Assembly (NCBI GenBank): GCA_916610825.1
Contig: OU744452.1
Location: forward strand, 12,938,110 to 13,002,109
Reading direction: 5' to 3'
Source: Haliclystus octoradiatus
Taxonomy: Eukaryota > Cnidaria > Staurozoa > Stauromedusae > Haliclystidae
Length of the DNA stretch: 64,000 bases
Below the pieces are notes generated by a model, which saw nothing but the letters and a program-made list of their open reading frames with translations, was not told the origin of the DNA and did no database searches. Below are positions 61,201-64,000 of the stretch, piece after piece; position 1 is the stretch's first letter; each line of letters starts with the position of its first letter. A program made the translations under genes and the position numbers.

Positions 61201-62822
61201 TGGAAAGGCGTCTTCAAAAACATGAATTTTGATGGATTTATATTGTTTTTATCAAATAGGTATAAACGTCAAATATGTTGTTTTTAACTCAGAGATGTAA
61301 AAATATTTATTTGGTTCATTTTCATAGGATGCCCTTTTAAAAATATGTAAACTTTGCAATCTTGAGTAATCACCATTTTAGTTCTAAATCTTATTATAAT
61401 ATCTTCGTCTTAGATACATTTTATTATGTTTTTCAGTATCCAATATCAAATGCTTTATTTATTTTTATTATTTCAGATTGAGAAGAGGTCATCATTCCAT
61501 ATATTAGCTTTTAATCTTATCCATTGGAAAAGTAACATATTTCGTGTTGTCATTCCTAGTCTTATTGTTTTCTTGCTTGTATTTTATTTGATTGGAACTG
61601 TCTATCATTTCAGTCACTTTGCTAAAAGACAAAAGGGTAAGTATAGTCACGGCCGTAACTATATGTTTCTGACCAGGGGGGTTTTATCAATTTTGCCTGA
61701 AAAAAGGCGTGACATTGGCATATTTGATTGACTAGCTGCTGACATCAGACTTGAGTCCTGCTTTCTTTTTGCTGCCTCATTTTCATGATTAGAAAGCGTT
61801 AATTCACGTTCCAATCCATTAAGATCGGTAGAACACAGAAGTGAGACATGAAGAAGAAGTCAAAACATACATTTGGGAGCTTCAGTACTGCACCTTCAAA
61901 ATTGCACGATTTTGCTATTTTTGCAAAGATTGCTCGAAATATGAGTCAAATGTATGTCTAATATATTGCAATTCTATTCCATCTATATGAAATGAAGGAC
62001 AAATGGAGAAATGATATTAACAAAACCCAATTGTTTTTACTATACTGGCATACTGCCAATAGTGGCTGAGCTTGCTCGGCCGATAGAGTTTCTTTGACGG
62101 ACTGCTCTGATGTAGTGCAATCCGAAAGCCATTTTAACCGATATTGAATTCACTACATTTGGAATGACTATCCGCTATGCAATGAAATCCCTGTCCCAGT
62201 TTGGTTTAATTTAAATTACATTTTCCTGTGGTATGAAAAATATCTGCCGTATATATAATAATAATTAATTAAAAAAATTAATTGTATTGAGTGTGAACTC
62301 TTATACACACATGTATATGAAAGTGCTCAATGTTTTTTAGGACAGAGCATAATATAATATAGAGTATAAAACAGAGACGAGGCAAAGCCTTTTCCGTAAC
62401 TCGGAGTTTCACGCTTTTATTGCGATCTTCAGACGGTGATACTAAAAATATGATGTAGGTTGTAATGAAATGGCATAATGTTGATTTTATCTTTACTTTT
62501 AGTTCAAAAGAGAATTAGCAATGTTAAGGAAGAAATATTCTATTTAACAAATCAAAAGCAAATTTTTGTTGAGGGATTCATCCAAAAACTTTCAGAAAAT
62601 ATAAAGAAACGTGATAAATGTCATATTGATAAACGTATTAAGATGATGAAGGCTAGAGGTTCAAGTTTAATCTCAAGAAATATTGTTGATATATATGGAA
62701 TTCAACCAGAGAAAAAGATGGCAACAAAAAGAAAATCTCAAGACGATACTAAAACTGCACCGTCCCAAATTATACCATGGATAAATATAACAACATCAGA
62801 AGAAACTGAATCTGGTGCATGA
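38421..62822 (+). CDS. PA14-FnIII receptor channel: iGluR-like topology with a K+-type GYGD pore (1813 residues)
   Basis: Single-pass stalk plus ligand-gated-channel-like membrane part. There are 22 coding exons, each listed below; all have GT-AG borders and consistent phases, with no stop until TGA 62820-62822. Approximate domains: signal peptide 1-22; PA14 30-205 and 208-361; nine FnIII 362-1301; short S1-like half 1302-1430 (ADFSLPRV...LDFENGNYIPVY...LIITKKP); TM1 1436-1457; pore helix and filter WWSFITITRIGYGDIVP 1478-1494; TM2 1497-1525; S2-like half 1533-1654; TM3 1675-1699; basic tail 1700-1813. The order S1-M1-P-M3-S2-M4 is that of ionotropic glutamate receptors; GYGD is the K+-channel filter. 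The usual LIVBP-like amino-terminal domain is absent. A K+-conducting or modified channel at the plasma membrane is inferred; ligand and expression are unknown. Alternative reading: a non-conducting adhesion receptor derived from a channel. Confidence 0.85.
39822..40152 (+). CDS. Channel gene exon 2: first PA14 module, N-terminal part
   Basis: Acceptor tttgttcacctag after a long pyrimidine tract. Encodes GLTRELYYNFL...PDWPDE...SGQGSFLACYRAHYIAPATGEYRF...CNDQCRVYLG. The 'P-x-tGeYrFtaicnDqcrvYL' run is the PA14 core as found in fibrocystin-like proteins. Donor gtaggt, phase 2 (CA + A gives Gln). Confidence 0.85.
40743..40960 (+). CDS. Channel gene exon 3: first PA14 module, C-terminal part
   Basis: Acceptor gccttttcag, donor gtaagt. 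SSPLEQNSGLIYLEENYRYY, then IEVLLYGSSYKDYVALGVELP, matches the PA14 pattern 'l.aGkrYyiEvl...g...d.v.vgw..P'. Confidence 0.85.
41165..41475 (+). mobile_element. SINE family 2 copy, head missing
   Basis: Shares gatggttgatggaaggttcc, gacaatcaaggcatat, gtagtgtcgcgg...gagatcagta and the end gagcgcctttcggcaggacg with the other copies. Intron 3 of the channel gene. Confidence 0.6.
41902..42196 (+). CDS. Channel gene exon 4: second PA14 module, N-terminal part
   Basis: Acceptor atccactatag, donor gtaagt. Parallels exon 2: GILAEVFNDLSG...LRFPDQPD...GLRFTGCLQFPRSGLYKFWFQCEEKCQLKID. Phase 1 in, phase 2 out. Confidence 0.85.
42236..42377. mobile_element. Fold-back element, TCAGACAGTCAT family (decayed)
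   Basis: attgtaaaacgctgtcttat, a fragmentary centre and tatgactgtctgattctctg, as in 60442-60680. Intron 4 of the channel gene. Confidence 0.55.
43068..43261. mobile_element. AAAGGGTTACCACA fold-back MITE, intact
   Basis: The long arms aaagggttaccacatgcttg...gttgggagacac and gtgtctcccaacattttctc...gtggtaacccttt form a near-complete palindrome of about 195 bp. The second copy (43800-43922) has lost most of the right arm. Confidence 0.85.
43800..43922. mobile_element. AAAGGGTTACCACA fold-back MITE, internally deleted
   Basis: The left arm is complete to ctcggagctcgtgatt, then it jumps directly to gtggtaaccctttac. The deletion removes most of the right arm. Confidence 0.8.
44249..44415 (+). CDS. 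Channel gene exon 5: second PA14 module, C-terminal part
   Basis: Acceptor ttattatcag, donor gtaaga. ISGRSYCFVGLNVQK...FDMQISYDDEPWEYP. Frame T-GAA-ATA with GA from exon 4 gives D-E-I-F-Y; open throughout. Preceded by a 2-kb intron that contains a local duplication. Confidence 0.75.
44483..44640. mobile_element. Fold-back remnants with 'tatatacaggt' arms
   Basis: cctgtatataacggccagct, ccactatatacaggtgacca and ctatagacaggtggtcgctc are inverted or direct copies of one motif. Similar sequence is at 54446-54640. Confidence 0.4.
45212..45511 (+). CDS. Channel gene exon 6: FnIII module 1
   Basis: Complete FnIII in a symmetric phase 1-1 exon of 300 nt: INVTWEDI (B strand Trp), HYEVVYQAI (C), VLEGLSKWTSYDIYVVYFG (E-F with Leu and Tyr), TIRTLED (G). 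Confidence 0.88.
45553..45725. mobile_element. GGGACGTGCCACTTT element, partly decayed
   Basis: Starts gagctggggtaactcctaca, ggatggctgtaccgggacgtgccactttttgg, as in the intact copy at 55977. The right end is weak. Confidence 0.55.
46039..46341 (+). CDS. Channel gene exon 7: FnIII module 2
   Basis: Symmetric phase 1-1 exon, 303 nt: VTFVWNDVPP, GLIIGYDIEYIA, VNSLHEFTVYQIKIAAAT, GAGVFSDIVVVKTLED. All FnIII core residues are present. Confidence 0.9.
46800..47099 (+). CDS. Channel gene exon 8: FnIII module 3
   Basis: Symmetric phase 1-1 exon, 300 nt: LRIAYEQVEFDDRNGIITEY, SIRYKTSN, YYTMYDISVAAWTRIGVGPF. The tryptophan of strand B is Tyr here. Confidence 0.88.
47644..47940 (+). CDS. Channel gene exon 9: FnIII module 4
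   Basis: Symmetric phase 1-1 exon, 297 nt: APDNVNGEVLSANSVRLEWN, GEVTAYSIRFQRRD, LNGLNEFTSYGFYVAGINK, GIGVFTSIPRVLKTLQ. Confidence 0.9.
48373..48515 (+). mobile_element. SINE family 1, head decayed
   Basis: tgacagagtgcccccattct, then gcatgtttgtgtatgtgtgt, ending in gttatcatgtagttaactaa. The tail is nearly identical to 53883-54048. Intron 9 of the channel gene. Confidence 0.55.
48565..48861 (+). CDS. Channel gene exon 10: FnIII module 5
   Basis: Symmetric phase 1-1 exon, 297 nt: LSVAWLEVPYDDKNGIITSY, EVTYSSDNSTW, FFTLYYLRVSAATFVGMGPK. Contains several N-glycosylation sequons. Confidence 0.9.
49328..49575 (+). mobile_element. SINE family 2
   Basis: The head AGGATTAGCTCAGATGGCAG, GAGCAACC is tRNA-like and the box B region (gattcaaaggtc) is diverged. 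The end gaagccactcatctagaaat...cggtaccgtctcaattac equals the other copies. Intron 10 of the channel gene. Confidence 0.65.
49674..49979 (+). CDS. Channel gene exon 11: FnIII module 6
   Basis: Symmetric phase 1-1 exon, 306 nt: LVISWLPLESEDRHGIIRGY, SLSYKLMSWPYG, LEIFSNYSIKISAFTNKGDG. Confidence 0.9.
50150..50451. mobile_element. 302-bp fold-back element with about 120-bp arms
   Basis: The arm gataacaagacaatcgatag...aaaaggatggaaatttaaa...atatttatatg at the left is repeated in reverse complement at the right (catataaatattaatg...ccatccttttaatttt...gtcttgttatc) with few mismatches. Intron 11 of the channel gene. Confidence 0.85.
50935..51038 (+). CDS. Channel gene exon 12: FnIII module 7, first third
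   Basis: Acceptor tttcattttaag, donor gtaagt. FTIVNVTGTSISLSWAEVP, then SKETNGV. It ends in phase 0 inside the 'NG-V/I-I-x-GY' turn, so this is the only FnIII module split by an intron (1.26 kb). Confidence 0.8.
52242..52271. repeat. TA microsatellite next to a splice acceptor
   Basis: (TA)n run of about 30 bases, 30 nt upstream of exon 13. Confidence 0.9.
52302..52524 (+). CDS. Channel gene exon 13: FnIII module 7, rest
   Basis: Acceptor tttcatcctatag, donor gtacga. Continues with VLGYTVIYQIDDCSPNLYPG, then NITGLHVYTIYKLNVYVMNG and GIGQASPSLIMQTEE. The two Cys lie in an enlarged C-C' loop and could form a local disulfide. Confidence 0.82.
53314..53700 (+). CDS. Channel gene exon 14: FnIII module 8 with a basic insertion
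   Basis: Symmetric phase 1-1 exon of 387 nt, about 30 residues longer than its neighbours. Standard strands (IGVYWNPIPNGLRNGKIIGY; LTAHHWYHITLAGLTSAGVG) flank an inserted loop with YNSRSRRSIYE. The RSRRS run could be a furin-like cleavage site; this is inference. Confidence 0.87.
53883..54048 (+). mobile_element. tRNA-derived SINE, family 1
   Basis: The head TGGTAGCTCAGTGGCAGAGT and box-B-like GGGGCTCGATACC lead into cctcgtcagtgcacacatg. The body (gtgtcccccaataaacaa) and tail (gatcatgtagttaactgaaa) are shared with 15373-15552 (reverse) and 48373-48515. Intron 14 of the channel gene. Confidence 0.75.
54446..54640. mobile_element. Fold-back remnants with CAGTGAAACCTGTAC end
   Basis: The motif 'cctgtgtacaaagaccacct' and its reverse tgtttgtgtacaggtttcactg face each other, and 'ggtcacctgtctatatag' recurs. 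Probably a decayed Tc1/mariner-like MITE related to 44483-44640. Confidence 0.5.
54671..55010. mobile_element. MITE with CCCGGGGGTAACTTCCA ends
   Basis: The left end ggagcccgggggggtaactt and right end tggaagttacccccgggctt are inverted repeats. The interior is T-rich, with a repeated 'tttggggtat' motif. A sister copy is at 62893-63200. It lies just before exon 15. Confidence 0.8.
55062..55364 (+). CDS. Channel gene exon 15: FnIII module 9
   Basis: Symmetric phase 1-1 exon, 303 nt: KISVSWGTINEDDARGTVIG, YLIIYYMNR, LESFSQYYVSVGAVTSAYVG. Last module before the membrane part. Confidence 0.88.
55977..56275. mobile_element. MITE with GGGGGTAACTCC / GTGCCACTTT arms, intact
   Basis: The left arm of about 45 bp (gggggtaactccactagg...acggggacgtgccacttt) is repeated inverted at the right (aaagtggcacttccccgtcc...ggagttaccccc). 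About 300 bp, T-rich centre. Related pieces are at 20960, 28976 and 45553. Confidence 0.85.
56423..56889 (+). CDS. Channel gene exon 16: S1-like half-domain and TM1
   Basis: Acceptor gtttatacag, donor gtgagc, phase 1 to 0. A short S1-like segment (GGILPGVLHVLVDFCC; GDADFSLPRVSKSLDFENG; YIPVYKSSSALIITKKP) corresponds to the end of the glutamate-receptor S1 lobe. Then comes ENWRLLLMILLLVIATGCLM as the first membrane helix. The S1 lobe is much shorter than in animal glutamate receptors, and the ligand-carboxylate Arg is not at its usual place before the 'DF'. Confidence 0.8.
57198..57289 (+). CDS. Channel gene exon 17: turret, pore helix and start of the filter
   Basis: Acceptor cctctttatag, donor gtgaga. 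Encodes GDGYICIKDGAHRG, then WWSFITITRI and two bases of the first filter glycine. The next exon supplies the rest, so the intron splits the G of GYGD in phase 2. Confidence 0.87.
57837..57999 (+). CDS. Channel gene exon 18: GYGD filter and second pore-lining helix
   Basis: Acceptor gcttgttttag, donor gtaagt. YGDIVPSSIKGRLLACLWML, then IAIFAYSFYIGIVTTAIMKY. The layout WW-x3-T-x-T-x-x-GYGD-x-x-P-x4-G-K/R agrees with voltage-gated and two-TM K+ channels. The helix lacks the SYTANLAAF motif of glutamate receptors. Confidence 0.9.
58605..58760 (+). mobile_element. SINE family 2 fragment
   Basis: ttactgatggaaatcaaacc, tcccagaggtaaaattgg, gacgtatcgctgagctttca and taatcaaggccaaattatca follow the body order of 41165-41475. 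Intron 18 of the channel gene. Confidence 0.5.
58841..58906. repeat. Hairpin between SINE fragment and exon 19
   Basis: tgcgtgaagactaaaa and its partner ttttatagtcttcacgca enclose a second small stem (aaacgtttct with agaaacgttt). Confidence 0.65.
59214..59277 (+). CDS. Channel gene exon 19: 64-nt exon at the start of the S2 half
   Basis: Acceptor tgttgtatttgtag, donor gtgagt; phase 0 in, phase 1 out, exactly what exons 18 and 20 require. Without it the frame breaks at once (TTT TGA). Reads KVAIAEESQRFAASKFWNVS, which fits the beginning of an S2 lobe. Confidence 0.75.
60023..60294 (+). CDS. Channel gene exon 20: S2-like half-domain
   Basis: Acceptor tgtttttcttag, donor gtaagt. LLINNEIDAIVIDSLMASTF, then LTYGILFDRNASQLATCARR. 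The 'DAIVIDS' run matches the S2 motif holding the ligand-amino acidic residue (Asp at about residue 1588, as in NMDA receptors). The 'YGILFDRNAS' run matches 'yGia..k.Sp'. Confidence 0.85.
60442..60680. mobile_element. Fold-back element, TCAGACAGTCAT family, intact
   Basis: Arms of about 70 bp: taataaaagtcagagaatca, gacagtcatgtttgctac, then tttcacgccgaggcgatcat, mirrored as gatgatcgcctcgacgtgaa...ctctgacttttattatta around a loop of about 14 bases. Intron 20 of the channel gene. Confidence 0.85.
61477..61636 (+). CDS. Channel gene exon 21: third membrane helix
   Basis: Acceptor tttattatttcag, donor gtaagt. After the S2 end comes IFRVVIPSLIVFLLVFYLIG, a single hydrophobic span followed by HFSHFAKRQK, consistent with the glutamate-receptor M4 helix leading into the cytoplasm. 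Confidence 0.87.
61640..61945. mobile_element. Decayed copy of the 31276 element
   Basis: cacggccgtaactatatgtt, then ggggggttttatcaatttt and aattgcacgattttgc...gattgctcgaaatatgag match the parts of 31276-31500 in order. Confidence 0.4.
62310..62445. mobile_element. Diverged copy of the 35078 element
   Basis: aaagtgctcaatgtttttta, gagcataatataatatagag and 'gatcttcagacggt' follow the order of 35040-35190; the right arm is missing. Confidence 0.45.
62503..62822 (+). CDS. Channel gene exon 22: cytoplasmic tail and stop
   Basis: Acceptor tctttacttttag; VQKRISNVKEEIFYLTNQ and a Lys/Arg-rich stretch (IKKRDKCHIDKRIKMMKARG), then Ser/Thr-rich to TESGA and TGA. No recognised C-terminal motif. No clear AATAAA was seen close downstream. 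Confidence 0.82.
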
Positions 62823-62892
62823 TTGAGTATTATCAAGATATATTAGTTTAATCATGAACATTAATCATTAATATTAGTATTAGTTTAATTCA

Positions 62893-63200
62893 GGGGGTAA
62901 GTTACATTGCGCTTCGACGGGGTTGTTCAACTAGAACTTTTTCAGAATGACTATATCAAAATAATGTTTAAATACCCCCAGACAGCCCTAGATATATTTT
63001 ACCAAGGCTATCTCACACAAAAATGATGTTAAGTAAAAAGAAAGTCGTGAGAAGAAAGCTAAAAAGTCAAAAAAGTATACCTCAAAAAATTTTTATTGCA
63101 AAGAATATATTCTAATTTTTTTTATGAATTTGAAAAAGGTGTACCACTTAATATTTGAACGTTCCTGCATACCAAAAGTATTTAACTAGCCCCCGAGGTT
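62893..63200. mobile_element. Second copy of the CCCGGGGGTAACTTCCA MITE, reversed
   Basis: Starts cagggggtaagttacattgc, gcttcgacggggttgttca, the reversed right end of 54671-55010, and ends tttgaacgttcctgcatacc...aactagcccccgagg. Just downstream of the channel gene's stop. Confidence 0.7.
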
Positions 63201-63735
63201 TAGTTATATTATAGCTCCATTACAATTTTTGGCTATTATTACTGTACAGTATATTATCAGTGTAAATACTTTTTAATTTAATATGTTAAAATAACTAATT
63301 ATAAACCTTTATATTACTAGAATACATTAGCTAGCAGAACCCATAGGTTCTAATCATGTTTCAATGATATTTTCATAAAAATAATTTCCTTTTGTATAAG
63401 TCAGTAGCCTATACAACTTGCAGGCAATTTGAAGGGGAAAAGTTTGGTCAGCAAGCACAAATGCATTTTGAAGACCCCTGCAAGCTATTGATTACCCAAA
63501 GTTGGCTGTCTCTTTAGCTGTCTCTATATAATAGAAATTGAATGAAAAACAACTAATCTATCCTGCATGTGGCATTACCCGCTGTCAGTAATTTTGATAA
63601 GATATAATCCGACAACTCATTTACAAATTTTCCTCATATCAAAATAACACTAAGTCTCGATTCTAATCGCAATGCAATCACATATTTTATCTCATCGTAA
63701 TTTCGTCTATTGCTTACTTTCCTGTCACATTTTAG

Positions 63736-63955
63736 CAGAATAACGAGACATTGTCTAGAAGTGAATGAAGCAGGAAAATCTCCATCCTCTCAGAATTTGA
63801 TAACCATGAAGCTCCCTGACGAAGTTCTTGAAAACGATTTGAAGAATATACCATCTAATTATAGTGGCATTCTTGTATTGCCGTCATTTGGAGTTGACAC
63901 CCCTACCTACTATCTCGAGATTCTTCATGCATATAGTGTCAGTGCAGTGCATTGA
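63736..63955 (+). CDS. Possible FnIII-like exon of a neighbouring gene
   Basis: The acceptor-like cacattttag is followed by an open frame reading RITRHCLEVNEAGKSPSSQN, then LITMKLPDE. The 'VNEAGKSPSS' run is the F-G turn and G strand of an FnIII domain. The rest is unlike anything I recognise and stops at 63953-63955. It could be the last exon of a small FnIII gene or a degenerate piece of a paralogue; its partner exons were not seen. Confidence 0.35.
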
Positions 63956-64000
63956 AAACGGATGCCTTGGCCAGAATCCAGATCACGTGCATGTGATATA

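Overview
The window is animal (metazoan) genomic DNA. It is AT-rich, its genes are split by GT-AG introns of about 0.3-3 kb, and it is full of short tRNA-derived and fold-back elements. The gene content (a CSTPP1 orthologue, an amine-type GPCR, long fibronectin III chains) and compact but repeat-laden introns suggest an invertebrate. A deuterostome such as a tunicate is possible, but the sequence alone does not prove it.

Layout. (1) About 2.7-14.9 kb, + strand: a gene reassembled from eight small phase-compatible exons. Its product matches CSTPP1 (C11orf49), the centriolar-satellite regulator of tubulin polyglutamylation. Its introns carry a palindromic GTTCATGAAC repeat family, several MITEs and, in the last intron, a 167-bp tandem satellite. 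(2) 16.57-17.76 kb, - strand: an intronless-CDS rhodopsin-class GPCR with an aminergic binding-site signature but no canonical TM3-ECL2 disulfide. (3) About 17.9-38.4 kb: no gene that I can support, only scattered SINEs, fold-back elements and TA microsatellites, ending in a second GTTCATGAAC cluster. (4) 38.4-62.8 kb, + strand: one large gene of 22 coding exons that I joined by splice sites and reading phase, with an uninterrupted 1813-residue reading frame. Order: signal peptide, two PA14 modules, nine fibronectin III modules, a short S1-like half-domain, TM1, a pore loop with a K+-channel-type GYGD filter, TM2, an S2-like half-domain, TM3, and a basic cytoplasmic tail. (5) 63.7 kb: a possible fibronectin III-like exon of a neighbouring gene.

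The most striking item is the 38-63 kb gene. Its membrane part has the topology of an ionotropic glutamate receptor (S1-M1-P-M3-S2-M4) and the pore signature of a K+ channel. The amino-terminal domain usual in such receptors is replaced by a long PA14/FnIII stalk. In the filter an Arg stands where K+ channels have Thr (TRIGYGD), next to the position that carries the Q/R site in AMPA receptors. K+-signature glutamate receptors are known from bacteria (GluR0) and a bdelloid rotifer (AvGluR1); I know of no described protein with this extracellular architecture. All gene models are read by eye from sequence, without transcripts or database searches.
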